From: JACCYI01 sp963828075 | GTDB taxonomy: Bacteria > Actinomycetota > Thermoleophilia > Solirubrobacterales > Solirubrobacteraceae | Direction: 5' to 3' | Assembly (NCBI GenBank): GCA_963828075.1 | Contig: CAWHDH010000021.1 | Coordinates: 744,001-808,000, forward strand | Length of the DNA: 64,000 bases | In this document: piece by piece, positions 36,233 to 45,694 of the stretch | How the letters are laid out: the number at the start of each line of letters is the position of its first letter | Position numbering within the stretch: position 1 is the first letter of the stretch | Position numbers and translations under genes: made by a program | Notes under the pieces: generated by a model | What the model was told of the DNA's origin: nothing | Database searches by the model: none | The model's input: the letters and a program-made list of their open reading frames with translations, nothing else

Positions 36233-37867
36233 CTACCGCCCGCTCTCAGAGGCCGGACAGACCCGGACGGTCCGTGTCTGCTTGACCAGCACCCGCCTGC
36301 CGCCGCGCACCACGTGGCGGTGGATCCTGATGCGCACCGTCGTCCGCGGCCGCCGCAGCTCGACGTAGGCGACGCCGCGGCGCACCGTCATGCGCCGGCC
36401 GTTCGCGAACACCCGGGTGCGAACCACCCGGCCGCGGAGCTTCGGCAGCCGGATCGGCACCGTGCGGCGCGAGGCGCAGCTCGGCGAGGACGCCGTCGGC
36501 TGCCGCCCCGCGGGGGAGGCGCCGCCCGCGGGCTCGGTCGCGGGCGGCGCGCCGGCTCGCGGCGACCCGGAGGGGCAGGTGTCGAGCGCAGCGGCCTCGG
36601 CGGCGTGGCGGGCGCCGCGGGCGTCGAGGAGGAGCGGGATGACCGGCTCGGCCGCCTGCCCAAGGCCGACGAACTGGCCTCCGGCGCGGCGCTCGACGCG
36701 GATGCCGTGGAGATCGAGCCGCGGCGCCAGCGCGCCGGCCTGCTCGGCGGTGAGCGCGTAGCCGCACGGCGGCGGGTCGACGACGGCCTCGGCCGCGGGT
36801 GCCTCGTTGTCGGCCCCGCCGAAGAACACGGGGGCGGACCGCGCCGCGCCCTCGGCCGCCTTGCGGGCGGCGGCCGCCGCCGTGACCGCCGCGGCGTCCG
36901 CCCCGCGCTCCCCCATGAAGCGCAGCAGCCCGCCGAGCACCGCGAGGTGGCTGGCGACGCGCCGCCGCTGGACCCGCGCGACCTCGAGCGGCTCGAGCGG
37001 GTTCTGTCGCACGTCGGCGTCCACGCGCGTCTCCACGAGGATCCCGAGCACGTGGCGCAGCCCCATGGCGTTGCGCATGATCCCCTCGTCGCCGTCTCCG
37101 GCGGTCTGGGCGATGTCGTTGTCGAGGATCTCCTGCTGGCCGTACTCGTCGGTGGTGTAGCCCGCCGCCTGGGCGCTCTTGACGAGGTACTCGCGCCCCA
37201 GCTCGATGGCGAGGTCGTGCACCTGCGCGTCGGCGTTGAGGTTGCGCGGCCACAGCCAGAGCACCGAGTCGTCGTAGATGACCGGCTGCGAGGGGCCGTA
37301 CTCGTGCAGGTCGATCGCGACGTCGGGCTGCCAGTCGCGGACCACCGCGGCCATGGCGCGCGCCTCGTTCGTGTCGAGCCCGAGGTGATCGCGGTTGACG
37401 TCGACCGCGTCGGCGTTCTCGCGCTGGTTGGCGGCGCGACCGTCCGGGTTGGCGCTGGGGACGATCAGGAAGGTGACCTTCTCGAGCAGCGAGACCAGCG
37501 CGGCGTCGTCGGTGAAGGCGAGGTCACGCAGGAGCTTCAGGCACGCCTCCCGCCCGGCGGGCTCGTTGCCGTGCTGGCTGCAGACCAGCAGCGCGGTCGG
37601 GCGCCGGAGCGCCGCCTCGCGGCCCGCGGGTCCCGGCGCCCCGAGCTCGACCAGGTCGAGCGGCCGGCCCTGCTTCGTCTGCCCGATGACGCTGAGGCCG
37701 GCGCGGGGCGACCCGGTGGCGACGGCCTCGAGGAACGCCTGCTCCTCCTCGAACGTCGTGAACGACGCGCCGTTGCGGTCCTCGAAGCCGGTGCTCGGCG
37801 GCGCGGCGAGCGCCGTGCCCGGGAGGGCGAGGAGGAGGGCGGCGAGACCGGAGAGGAGGATCCGCAT
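36233..37867 (-). CDS. Secreted M14 zinc carboxypeptidase
   Basis: 544-aa exported peptidase with a signal peptide (MRILLSGLAALLLALPGTAL). The zinc ligands H99 and E102 are in CSQHGNEPAGREA, a further His is in AIDLHEYGPSQP, and the catalytic Glu is probably in ILVETRVD. PSANPDGRAANQRENADAVD and VDVNRDH are typical M14 stretches. The C-terminal ~150 residues are Pro/Ala/Gly-rich, then an Arg-rich strand region (RVVRTRVFANGRRMTVRRG) that may bind the cell surface. ATG 37867 was chosen to place the signal peptide at the N-terminus. It lies 37 nt after treY, with no functional link to trehalose visible. Confidence 0.87.
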   Translation of the reverse strand: MRILLSGLAALLLALPGTALAAPPSTGFEDRNGASFTTFEEEQAFLEAVATGSPRAGLSVIGQTKQGRPLDLVELGAPGPAGREAALRRPTALLVCSQHGNEPAGREACLKLLRDLAFTDDAALVSLLEKVTFLIVPSANPDGRAANQRENADAVDVNRDHLGLDTNEARAMAAVVRDWQPDVAIDLHEYGPSQPVIYDDSVLWLWPRNLNADAQVHDLAIELGREYLVKSAQAAGYTTDEYGQQEILDNDIAQTAGDGDEGIMRNAMGLRHVLGILVETRVDADVRQNPLEPLEVARVQRRRVASHLAVLGGLLRFMGERGADAAAVTAAAAARKAAEGAARSAPVFFGGADNEAPAAEAVVDPPPCGYALTAEQAGALAPRLDLHGIRVERRAGGQFVGLGQAAEPVIPLLLDARGARHAAEAAALDTCPSGSPRAGAPPATEPAGGASPAGRQPTASSPSCASRRTVPIRLPKLRGRVVRTRVFANGRRMTVRRGVAYVELRRPRTTVRIRIHRHVVRGGRRVLVKQTRTVRVCPASESGR

Positions 37868-37904
37868 GGATCCTCGAACGAAGCGCGAACCGAAATCTGG
37901 CGCT

Positions 37905-39872
37905 TTATGTGCGCTCGAGGAGAGCGAGCGCGCGGCCGGCAACGCCAGCTAGGAGGTCGCGCCAGCCGTCGCCGAACCCGAGCGCGGCCGGGTCGACGCT
38001 CCCGCGCACGGCCACCACCACCCCGATGTCGCCGCCGCGCGTGAACGCGCAGACGTCGGGGCCCGCGTCGACCGGCGCATACGCGCCGCGCTCGTCGAAG
38101 CACTCCGGCCGCCGGGCGCGCAGCGCCAGCGCCGCGCGGATGAGCTCGAACTTGGGTGGCCCACCGCCGGCGAGCGCGGCGCGGCGCGCGGCCCAGTCGA
38201 CCGGGCGGCGGTTGTCGGGGTCGACCAGGGCGAGCGCCTCGAGCTCGTCGCCCTGGTAGATGTCGGGGACGCCGGGGACGGTGAGCTTGAGCAGCGTCTG
38301 GGCCAGCGCGCTGCGGCGCCCGAGCACTGCCACGCCGGCGGCGAACGGCCCGAAGTCGGCGAGGAACGGCTCGTGCGTGAGCAGTGCCCGTGCGAACCCC
38401 TGGACCCGCGCCTCGTAGTCGTGGTCCTGCTCGACCCAGCTCGTATGGCGCTTGGCCTCGCGCAGCGCCTTCTCGAGGTAGGCGTCCAGCCGCTCGGCGT
38501 CGATCGGCCAGGCGCCGACCAGCGTCTGGTAGATGAGGTACTCCTCGCCGGCGTCCGGTGCGCCTTCGGGACGCAGCGGCGCGGTGATCTCGCGCCAGCG
38601 CAGCACGGCCTCGCGCCACGCCGCCGGGATCTCTGACAGCGCGCCGATCCGCGCGCGGACGTCGCCCGAGCGCTTGGTGTCGTGGGTCTGGGTGACCAGC
38701 AGGTTGCGCGGGAAGCGGCGCGCGCGGTCGGCGTTGGCGGCGTGGAAGTCGGCGACCGAGATGCCGAAGCGCGACGGGTCGCCGCCGACCTCGTTGAGGG
38801 CGAGCAGCCGGCTGTAGCGGTAGAAGGCGGTGTCCTCGACGCCCTTGGCGGTGACCGGCGGCGAGGTCTGCTGGAAGCGGGTGACGAACTCGTCGTGGCC
38901 GCGCTCCTCGAGGGTCAGGATCCGCCCCAGTTCGTCGATCACGCCGGCGGCGGCGATCGCCTCGCGGTCCGCGGGCTCGACGCGCCCGCTCCACGGCTCG
39001 ACGTAGGTGCGGTAGATCGGCAGCCGGGCCAGGGCGTCGGCGAGGGGTGGGTGGGGTTCGTATCCGAGCAGGGTGCGCAGGCGGGCCACCTCGGCGGCGA
39101 ACGTCGTCGTCGCCTGCTCGACCTGGGCCTCCAGGGCGATCGTCTCGAAGTCGCGCGGGTCGCCGGTGAGCTCCGCCCACAGGTCGGTGAACGCGGCCTC
39201 GGCGGCGGGGTCGACGAACAGCCCCTGCACGTCGTTGAGGAACTCGTAGCCGACCGTCCCGTCGACCGCCCAGTCGCGCAGCGCCTCGCCGGGGTGCAGG
39301 ATCTTCTCGACCCAGACGTGCTCGGCGCCCGCCGCGCGGAGCCGCTCGAGATAGCCGGCCGGGTCGGCGAGCCCGTCGGGATGGTCGACCCGGAGCCCGT
39401 CGATCAGGCCTTCGTCGAGCAGCTCGAGCACCTTCGCGTGCGTGACCCGGAAGACCTCGTCGTCCTCCTGGCGCAGCGCGGCGAGGTCGTCGATGTCGAA
39501 GAACCGCCGGTAGTGGCCGGTCTCCGGCTCGACGTCGAAGAACTTCATGCGGAGTTCCTCGTCGGCCCACCAGCGGTTCTCGTCGCCGGTGCCCATGTGG
39601 TTCGGGACGATGTCGAGCACGATCCCGAGCCCGGCGTCGGCGAGCGCCCGGAAGCCCGCCTCCCCGCCCAGCGTGTCCGAGATCCTGGTCGGGTCGACCA
39701 CGTCGTAGCCGTGCGTCGAGCCGCTGCGCGCCTGCAGCGACGGCGACAGGTAGAGGTGCGACACGCCGAGCTCGCGCACGTACGGCACGAGCTCACGGAC
39801 CGCGGCGAAGTCCAGCTCGGGCGAGAGCTGGAGGCGGTAGGTGGCGCGCAGCGGCTGCGAGGAGCCGCTCAT
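37905..39872 (-). CDS. treY: Maltooligosyl trehalose synthase TreY
   Basis: GH13 enzyme that turns the reducing-end maltose unit of a maltodextrin into a trehalosyl unit; its product is cut by TreZ. 655 aa, shorter than many TreY proteins, which exceed 700 residues. Motifs: RATYRLQLSPELDF at the N-terminus, YLSPSLQARSGSTHGYDV, IVLDIVPNHMG, the catalytic Asp in GLRVDHPDGLADP, the catalytic Glu in VWVEKILHPGE, and TQTHDTKRSGDVRAR. The start overlaps glgX by ATGA. The substrate probably comes from GlgX-debranched glycogen. Confidence 0.95.
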   Translation of the reverse strand: MSGSSQPLRATYRLQLSPELDFAAVRELVPYVRELGVSHLYLSPSLQARSGSTHGYDVVDPTRISDTLGGEAGFRALADAGLGIVLDIVPNHMGTGDENRWWADEELRMKFFDVEPETGHYRRFFDIDDLAALRQEDDEVFRVTHAKVLELLDEGLIDGLRVDHPDGLADPAGYLERLRAAGAEHVWVEKILHPGEALRDWAVDGTVGYEFLNDVQGLFVDPAAEAAFTDLWAELTGDPRDFETIALEAQVEQATTTFAAEVARLRTLLGYEPHPPLADALARLPIYRTYVEPWSGRVEPADREAIAAAGVIDELGRILTLEERGHDEFVTRFQQTSPPVTAKGVEDTAFYRYSRLLALNEVGGDPSRFGISVADFHAANADRARRFPRNLLVTQTHDTKRSGDVRARIGALSEIPAAWREAVLRWREITAPLRPEGAPDAGEEYLIYQTLVGAWPIDAERLDAYLEKALREAKRHTSWVEQDHDYEARVQGFARALLTHEPFLADFGPFAAGVAVLGRRSALAQTLLKLTVPGVPDIYQGDELEALALVDPDNRRPVDWAARRAALAGGGPPKFELIRAALALRARRPECFDERGAYAPVDAGPDVCAFTRGGDIGVVVAVRGSVDPAALGFGDGWRDLLAGVAGRALALLERT

Positions 39873-42013
39873 CCGACGCGCTTGAACACCATCATCGACC
39901 GCGACATGCAGGAGACCTCACCGCGCGCCCGCACGGTCATCGATCCCGGCTGGGCATCGCCGTCGGCCGTGGAGAGCTGGAGCGACCACCGCTCGCCGAA
40001 GCGGCGGTTGGGGAGCGTGAAGGTGCAGTCGCCGTGGTGGGCGTTGAACAGCAGCAGGAACGAGTCGTCGGTCACCCGCTCGCCGTGCTCGGTGCGGGTC
40101 GCGATCTCCTGGCCGTTGAGGAACATGCCGAGGACGGGATCGCCGCCGCCGTTCCAGTCCTTGCCGCTCATCTTGTGGCCGTCGGTGCGGAACCACCAGA
40201 CGTCGGGGAGCCCGGAGCCCTCGTGCTCGGCGCCTGCCAGGAACTCCGAGCGGCGGAACACGTGGTGCTCGCGCCGCAGCTCGATCAGCCGGCGGGTGAA
40301 GTCGACCAGGTCCTCGCGGCGCTCGACCGAGCTCCAGTCATACCAGGAGAGCTCGTTGTCCTGGCACCAGCCGTTGTTGTTGCCGCCCTGGCTGCGACCC
40401 AGCTCGTCGCCGCCCAGCAGCATCGGGGTGCCCATCGAGAGCAGGAGGGTGGCGAGGAAGTTCCGGTGCTGGCGCCGGCGCAGCTCGATGATCTCGGGGT
40501 CGTCGGTGGGGCCCTCCTCCCCGCAGTTCCAGGAGCGGTTGTCGTCCGTGCCGTCCTGGTTTCCCTCGAGGTTGGCCTCGTTGTGCTTCTCGTTGTAGGC
40601 GACGAGGTCGGCCATCGTGAAGCCGTCGTGCGCGGTGACGAAGTTGATCGAGTGGAACGGCCGGCGGCCGTCCTGGTAGAGGTCGCTGGAGCCGGTGAAG
40701 CGCGACGCGAACTCCGCCACGCTCGCCTGGCCGCGCCAGAAGTCGCGCATCACGTCGCGGTAGATCCCGTTCCACTCCGACCACAGGATCGGGAAGTTGC
40801 CGACCTGGTAGCCGCCCGGCCCGACGTCCCACGGCTCGGCGATCAGCTTGACCTGCGAGAGCACCGGGTCCTGATGGATGACGTCGAAGAACGCGCTCAG
40901 CCGGTCGACGTCGTAGAGCTCGCGCGCGAGGGCGCTCGCCAGGTCGAAGCGGAAGCCGTCGACGTGGCACTCGGTGACCCAGTAGCGCAGCGAGTCCATG
41001 ATCAGCCGCAGGACGCTCGGGTGCACGACGTTGAGCGAGTTGCCCGTGCCCGTGAAGTCCATGTAGAAGTGCGGGTCGTCGGGCATGAGCCGGTAGTAGC
41101 TCTGGTTGTCGACGCCCTTGAAGGACAGGGTCGGGCCGAGGTGGTTGCCCTCCGCGGTGTGGTTGTAGACCACGTCGAGGATCACCTCGATGCCCTCGCG
41201 GTGCAGCGCCTTGACCATGCCCTTGAACTCGCGGACCTGCTCGCCGCGGCGCCCGGTCGCCGAGTACTCCGAGTGCGGCGCCAGGAAGCCGATCGACGAG
41301 TAGCCCCAGTAGTTCGTGAGGCCGAGATCGGCGAGGAAGGACTCGTCGGCGATGTGGTGGACCGGCAGCAGCTCGACGGCGGTGACGCCGAGCGACTTGA
41401 GGTAGTCGAGCGCCGGCTCGGAGGCCAGCCCGGCGTAGGTGCCCCGCAGGTCCTCGCGGACCTCCGGATGGCGCATGGTGAAGCCCTTGACGTGGGTCTC
41501 GTAGATGACCGTGTCGCGGAACGGCACGCGCGGCGGGCGGTCGTCCTCCCAGTCGAAGGACTCGTCGATGACGATCGAGCGCGGGACCGCGTCGACGGAG
41601 TCCTCGTCGTCGCGCTCGAGGTCGTCGTCGTCGGAGCCGTCCGAGGGCGTGTAGGGCAGCACGTTCGCCCGCTTCCAGCGGACCTTGCCCTCGATCGCCT
41701 TGGCGTACGGGTCGATCAGCAGCTTCGAGGGGTTGAAGCGATGCCCGTGCTCGGGCGTGTAGGGCCCGTAGACGCGGTAGCCGTAGCGCTGCCCCGGCCC
41801 GATGCCGGGCAGGTAGCAGTGCCAGGTGTGGGCGGTCACCTCGCTGACCTCGACCCGCGTCTCGTTGTTGTCGCCGTCGAACAGGCACAGCTCGACCCGC
41901 TCCGCGTTCTCGGAGAAGATGGAGAAGTTGGTCCCCTCGCCGTCCCATACGGGGCCGAGCGGGAAGGGCCGCCCCGGCCATACCCGGATCGCGGTGCTGG
42001 TCTCTGGATTCAC
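39869..42013 (-). CDS. glgX: Glycogen debranching enzyme GlgX
   Basis: 714-aa GH13 isoamylase-type enzyme that removes alpha-1,6 branches from trimmed glycogen. An N-terminal CBM48 domain (FPLGPVWDGEGTNFSIFSEN) is followed by the catalytic barrel: VILDVVYNHTAEG, the nucleophile Asp in VDGFRFDLASALAR, the acid Glu in LIAEPWDVGPGGYQVG, and the transition-state Asp in FVTAHDGFTMADL. The C-terminal SGKDWNGGGDPVLGMFLNG is typical of GlgX. It lies between treZ (53 nt upstream) and treY (4-nt overlap), the classic treX-treY-treZ grouping with glgX acting as treX. Confidence 0.96.
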   Translation of the reverse strand: MNPETSTAIRVWPGRPFPLGPVWDGEGTNFSIFSENAERVELCLFDGDNNETRVEVSEVTAHTWHCYLPGIGPGQRYGYRVYGPYTPEHGHRFNPSKLLIDPYAKAIEGKVRWKRANVLPYTPSDGSDDDDLERDDEDSVDAVPRSIVIDESFDWEDDRPPRVPFRDTVIYETHVKGFTMRHPEVREDLRGTYAGLASEPALDYLKSLGVTAVELLPVHHIADESFLADLGLTNYWGYSSIGFLAPHSEYSATGRRGEQVREFKGMVKALHREGIEVILDVVYNHTAEGNHLGPTLSFKGVDNQSYYRLMPDDPHFYMDFTGTGNSLNVVHPSVLRLIMDSLRYWVTECHVDGFRFDLASALARELYDVDRLSAFFDVIHQDPVLSQVKLIAEPWDVGPGGYQVGNFPILWSEWNGIYRDVMRDFWRGQASVAEFASRFTGSSDLYQDGRRPFHSINFVTAHDGFTMADLVAYNEKHNEANLEGNQDGTDDNRSWNCGEEGPTDDPEIIELRRRQHRNFLATLLLSMGTPMLLGGDELGRSQGGNNNGWCQDNELSWYDWSSVERREDLVDFTRRLIELRREHHVFRRSEFLAGAEHEGSGLPDVWWFRTDGHKMSGKDWNGGGDPVLGMFLNGQEIATRTEHGERVTDDSFLLLFNAHHGDCTFTLPNRRFGERWSLQLSTADGDAQPGSMTVRARGEVSCMSRSMMVFKRVG

Positions 42014-42066
42014 GCGGCCAACCTACCCAAGCGTCGCTCGGGCACACCTTTGCCCCGGCAAGTGGC

Positions 42067-43803
42067 TCATCGCACGAGCGCTCCGGCCAGCGGGGGCAGG
42101 CGGACGGCGTCGTTCTTGAGCTCGACGCCGCGGTGGTGGGTGGCGAGAACGATGCGCTGGGCTCCGGGCGTGGGCACGTGTGCGGACACGTCGCCGAAGT
42201 TCATGACGAGGAGGTGGTCGCCGCGACGGACCGTGAGCGTCTTGCCGTCCTCGTCCGTGTGGGTCTCGACGGGGTCTGACCCCAGGTGGCGGCGCTGGGC
42301 GAGCAGCTTGGCGTGCAGGTCGGCGATGTGCGGGTCGCGGGTTCGCGTCAGCTTGGAGCGCTCGAACGTCTGTGTCGATTGCGGGTCGGGGACCTCCTCG
42401 CCGGCGAACTGCGCGAACGCGGCGAACTCGCGGCGCCGGCCCTCGCGCGTGGCGACCGCGATCTCCTCGTCGATGTGGTCGGTGAAGAACTGGAACGGCG
42501 CGGGCTCGCCGTACTCGTCGCCCATGAACAGCATCGGGGTGAACGGCGACAGCAGGGTCGCGAACGCCGCCAGCGGGCGGACGTCGTCGGGGAGGCGATC
42601 GCCGAGCGCGCGGTTGCCGACCTGGTCGTGGTTGGCGCTGAAGACGACGAACTGCTCCGGCGGGCGGTCGTGCGCGGGCGCGCCGAAGCGCTTGCGGCGG
42701 AACGTCGAGTACTGGCCGTCGTGGAAGTGCGGTCGTCGGAAGCACTTGGCAAGGTCGGTGACCCGGCCGAACTCCTCGTAGTAGCCCTCGCGGTCGTGCG
42801 TGAGGAGCACACGCAGCGCGTGATGGAAGTCGTCGGCCCAGGTGGCGTCGTGCCCGTAGCCGCCCTGCTCTTTGGAGCGCGTGACCTTCGGGTCGTTCAT
42901 CCCGCTCTCGGCGATGATCAGCGCGCGCGGGTCGGCCTGTCTGGCCCGGTCGGCGATCGCTTGGAGGAGCGGCGTCGCGCTCGAGTCGTAGATGGCATGG
43001 ATGGCGTCGAGCCTCAGGCCGTCGACATGGAAGTCGCGGATCCAATGCTCGACGCTCTGGAGCACCCATTCGCGCACCGGGTCACAGTGCTCGTCGTCGT
43101 AGTTGAGGGCCTTGCCCCAGAACGTCTCGTACTTCTCGGTGAAGTACGGCCCGTACGCCTCGATGGCCTTGACCCCGGAGGCGCCGAGGTGGTTGTAGAC
43201 GACGTCGAGGAGGACGGCGACGTTGCGTGCGTGTGCGGCGTCGATGAATCGCTGGAGGGCTTCGGGGCCGCCGTAGGACGATTGGGCGGCGGAGATGTAG
43301 ACGCCGTCGTAGCCCCAGTTGCGCGTCCCGGGGAACTCGGCGACCGGCATCAGCTCGATCGCGTTGATCCCGAGTTCCTCGAGGTCGTCGAGGTGCTCGA
43401 TGGCGGCGTCGAAGGTGCCCTGCTGCGTGAACGTCCCGACGTGCAGCTCGTAGATCACGAGCCCGGCGAGCGGGATGCCGGGGAAGTCGTGGTCGGTCCA
43501 GGTGAAGGCGGTGTGGTCGACGACGCGGCTCGGGCCCCGGAGCCCACGGGGCTGCCAGCGGGTGCAGGGGTCCGGAAGCGGCGGGTCGTTGCCGTCGAGG
43601 ACGAAGCCGTAGTCGTCGCCGTGGACGGCCTTCACGCTCCCCTCCCTCACGCCCCACCCGACGTCGGCGAGCTCGTGGTCCTGGCCGTTGACGCGGACAG
43701 CTACGTGTCGCGCATTCGGCGCCCACACGCGGAACTCGGTTTCCCCTTCGCCGACGGGCGTCGCGCCGAGGCGGCGCTCCCAGGGGTAGGTCTCGTGGCG
43801 CAC
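42067..43803 (-). CDS. treZ: Maltooligosyl trehalose trehalohydrolase TreZ
   Basis: 578-aa GH13 enzyme that releases trehalose from the end made by TreY. An N-terminal CBM48-like domain has FRVWAPNARHVAVRV and GDDYGFVLDG; the barrel has VLLDVVYNHLGASG, the catalytic Asp in DGLRLDAIHAIYD, the Glu in LIIAESGMND, and the Asp in FSANHDQVGNRALG. It is first of the treZ-glgX-treY run. A 13-bp palindrome, GGGGTCTGACCCC, lies within it (42271-42283), read as LGSDPVE. The 158 bp upstream to purU holds no gene and no obvious promoter. Confidence 0.95.
   Translation of the reverse strand: MRHETYPWERRLGATPVGEGETEFRVWAPNARHVAVRVNGQDHELADVGWGVREGSVKAVHGDDYGFVLDGNDPPLPDPCTRWQPRGLRGPSRVVDHTAFTWTDHDFPGIPLAGLVIYELHVGTFTQQGTFDAAIEHLDDLEELGINAIELMPVAEFPGTRNWGYDGVYISAAQSSYGGPEALQRFIDAAHARNVAVLLDVVYNHLGASGVKAIEAYGPYFTEKYETFWGKALNYDDEHCDPVREWVLQSVEHWIRDFHVDGLRLDAIHAIYDSSATPLLQAIADRARQADPRALIIAESGMNDPKVTRSKEQGGYGHDATWADDFHHALRVLLTHDREGYYEEFGRVTDLAKCFRRPHFHDGQYSTFRRKRFGAPAHDRPPEQFVVFSANHDQVGNRALGDRLPDDVRPLAAFATLLSPFTPMLFMGDEYGEPAPFQFFTDHIDEEIAVATREGRRREFAAFAQFAGEEVPDPQSTQTFERSKLTRTRDPHIADLHAKLLAQRRHLGSDPVETHTDEDGKTLTVRRGDHLLVMNFGDVSAHVPTPGAQRIVLATHHRGVELKNDAVRLPPLAGALVR
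42271..42283. repeat. GGGGTCTGACCCC palindrome inside treZ
   Basis: The sequence matches, in reverse complement, the 13-bp word GGGGTCAGACCCC at 55150-55162 that begins the long hairpin there. A 13-mer recurring by chance in 64 kb is unlikely, so the two copies may come from the same dispersed palindromic element. Here it is in frame and does not disturb the protein. Confidence 0.5.
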
Positions 43804-43961
43804 CGCGGCTGACTACCCGGGCCGGGGTTGGCTACACACTCGCTTCAGTCAACACCCGCATCGAGGAGCAACTCCCTACGGGGTGTGCCAAGAGAGATGC
43901 CGGGTTGAGCACACAGGCTGACCTCCTCAATGCCGCCGGTCACAAGCGCTCGGGCTAGTGC

Positions 43962-44807
43962 TCACGTGAAGACGACAGTCTTGCCCTCGTGGACCAGGAC
44001 GCGGTCCTCGAGGTGCCACTTGACGGCGCGGGCGAGCACGGTGCGCTCGATGTCGCGCCCCAGGCGGGTGAGCGCGGCGACGTCGTCGGCGTGGGTGACA
44101 CGGGCGACGTCCTGCTCGATGATCGGCCCCGCGTCGAGCTCCTCGGTGACGTAGTGCGCGGTGGCGCCGATGATCTTCACGCCGCGCTCGAGCGCGCGGG
44201 CGTAGGGATCGGCTCCTGCGAACGCCGGCAGGAAGGAGTGATGGATGTTGATGACCGGCGCGCCGATCCGCTCGAGGAAGTCGCCGGAGAGGATCTGCAT
44301 GTAGCGGGCGAGGACGACGAGGTCGACCCGACCGACGAGCAGCTCCACGAGCCGCGCCTCCGACTCCGCCTTGCCGCCCGGCGGCACCGGGACGTGCTCG
44401 TACGGGATCCCGAACGACGCGACGTCCGCGGCGTGGTCGGGGTGGTTGGAGATCACGAGCGGCAGCTCGAACTCGAGGTCGCCGCGGCGGCGTCGCCACA
44501 GCAGGTCGAGCAGGCAGTGGTCCTCGCGCGAGACGAGGATCGCCACCCGGCGGCGCCGCGCCGCCCGCCACAGCGACCACTCCATCGCGAACGGCTCCGC
44601 GACCTCCGCGGCGAAGTCGGCCGCCAGCGCGTCACCGGCGGCGCTCTCGACCACGAACGCCATCCGCATGAAGAACGTGCCGCCGGCCGGGTCGGTCGAG
44701 TGCTGGTCGGACGCGACGATGTTGGCGCCGCGCGCGTGCAGGAAGCCCGCGACGGCGGCGACGATCCCCGGCCGGTCCGGGCAGGCGATCAGCAGTCGGG
44801 TCGGCAA
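43962..44807 (-). CDS. purU: Formyltetrahydrofolate deformylase PurU
   Basis: 281-aa enzyme that hydrolyses 10-formyl-THF to formate and THF, balancing one-carbon pools. An N-terminal ACT domain begins RLLIACPDRPGIVAAVAGF; the C-terminal formyltransferase domain has INIHHSFLPAFAGADPY with its catalytic His and the catalytic Asp in ELDAGPIIEQD. Only a TTG (44807) is available as a start close to the ACT domain. It is 14 nt downstream of the cupredoxin gene stop, so it may share that transcript. Its place in the trehalose-glycogen island has no evident meaning. Confidence 0.92.
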   Translation of the reverse strand: MPTRLLIACPDRPGIVAAVAGFLHARGANIVASDQHSTDPAGGTFFMRMAFVVESAAGDALAADFAAEVAEPFAMEWSLWRAARRRRVAILVSREDHCLLDLLWRRRRGDLEFELPLVISNHPDHAADVASFGIPYEHVPVPPGGKAESEARLVELLVGRVDLVVLARYMQILSGDFLERIGAPVINIHHSFLPAFAGADPYARALERGVKIIGATAHYVTEELDAGPIIEQDVARVTHADDVAALTRLGRDIERTVLARAVKWHLEDRVLVHEGKTVVFT

Positions 44808-44821
44808 CGGCCCGCGCCGGC

Positions 44822-45652
44822 CTACGACCCGCCGACGCGGAAGCGCAGCGTGTGCACCGACGGGCGCCCGTCCTTCGCGACCAGCTCGAGGACGTAGCGG
44901 CCGGTGCTGAGGCGGCGGCCCCGGGTGGTCTTCTGCACGCGGACCTTCGCCTTCCCGGGCTGAGCCGTGAACCGGATCTTCCCGAAGGTCTTGACCTTGC
45001 CGCCCTTCAGCGGCCGCCGCTTCAGGGTGCCCTCCATGACGACGGGCCGGGTCGACTTCAGGTTCAACGAGATGACGACGCCCGGCCTCTTGCAGCGCGC
45101 GGACTTCTTGGCGCAGGCGCCGGCGACCGCCTTGGCGGTGAACGGCGAGGCGGGCGGGATGACCCCTGTCGTCGGATCGGGGGTCGGGTCCGGCGGGGGC
45201 GGCGGAGGTGGAGGTGGAGGTGGAGGTGGAGGTGGAGGAGGTGACGGAGGCGACGGAGGCGGAGGAGGCGGAGGAGGCGGCGGGGGTGGCGGCGGCGGCG
45301 GGGGCCCAGGACCGCCAGTCACGACCACCGTGCCGGTCATGCCGAACCCCTGGTGCTGCTCGCAGTAGTACGCGAACGACCCCGCCGCGGGGAACGATCG
45401 CTCCACGGTCGTCCACGTCGAGTTCGGGGACGCCGGCTGGTCGAACGAGCCGTCCTCGAAGCGGACGTTGTGGGCGCCCGCGCCCCGCGTCCACGTCACC
45501 TTCTCCCCCACCCCGATCGTCACCGTCTGGGGCGAGAAGCTCGTCCCGCTCGCGGTCACCGAGCCGTCGGCAGCGAGCGCGGGCACGACGACCGCAGCGC
45601 CCGCCCCGGCCACGGCGGCGGCGACAAGGAGGGCGATCGGGCGGACACGCAT
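44822..45652 (-). CDS. Exported cupredoxin with long poly-proline linker
   Basis: 276-aa protein with a signal peptide (MRVRPIALLVAAAVAGAG). Residues ~30-115 are a plastocyanin-like fold with type-1 copper ligands: His in GAHNVRFEDG, then Cys, His and Met in YYCEQHQGFGMTG. A poly-Pro stretch of about 50 residues links it to a C-terminal beta-rich domain (VVISLNLKSTRPVVMEGTL, YVLELVAKDG) with two cysteines. It is probably an extracellular electron carrier or copper-binding protein. ATG 45652 puts the signal peptide first. The linker is encoded by simple repeats (45189-45310), so its length may vary between strains. Confidence 0.82.
   Translation of the reverse strand: MRVRPIALLVAAAVAGAGAAVVVPALAADGSVTASGTSFSPQTVTIGVGEKVTWTRGAGAHNVRFEDGSFDQPASPNSTWTTVERSFPAAGSFAYYCEQHQGFGMTGTVVVTGGPGPPPPPPPPPPPPPPPPPSPPSPPPPPPPPPPPPPPPPPDPTPDPTTGVIPPASPFTAKAVAGACAKKSARCKRPGVVISLNLKSTRPVVMEGTLKRRPLKGGKVKTFGKIRFTAQPGKAKVRVQKTTRGRRLSTGRYVLELVAKDGRPSVHTLRFRVGGS
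45189..45310. repeat. GGA/GGT/GGC simple-sequence tract in the cupredoxin gene
   Basis: Nearly pure purine-rich triplet DNA including five tandem GGAGGT units at 45204-45233, continuing as GGAGGC and GGCGGC runs. On the minus strand it codes for poly-Pro with a few Ser. The tandem hexamers keep the frame, so slippage would change linker length rather than break the gene. Confidence 0.8.
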
Positions 45653-45694
45653 CTGCGCGGCGAGCCTACGACCCGCTGCGCGGCCGCGCAACCG

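Noticed and set aside
40034..42781. 915-codon open frame opposite glgX and the end of treZ
   Set aside because: Shadow of two well-supported GH13 genes.
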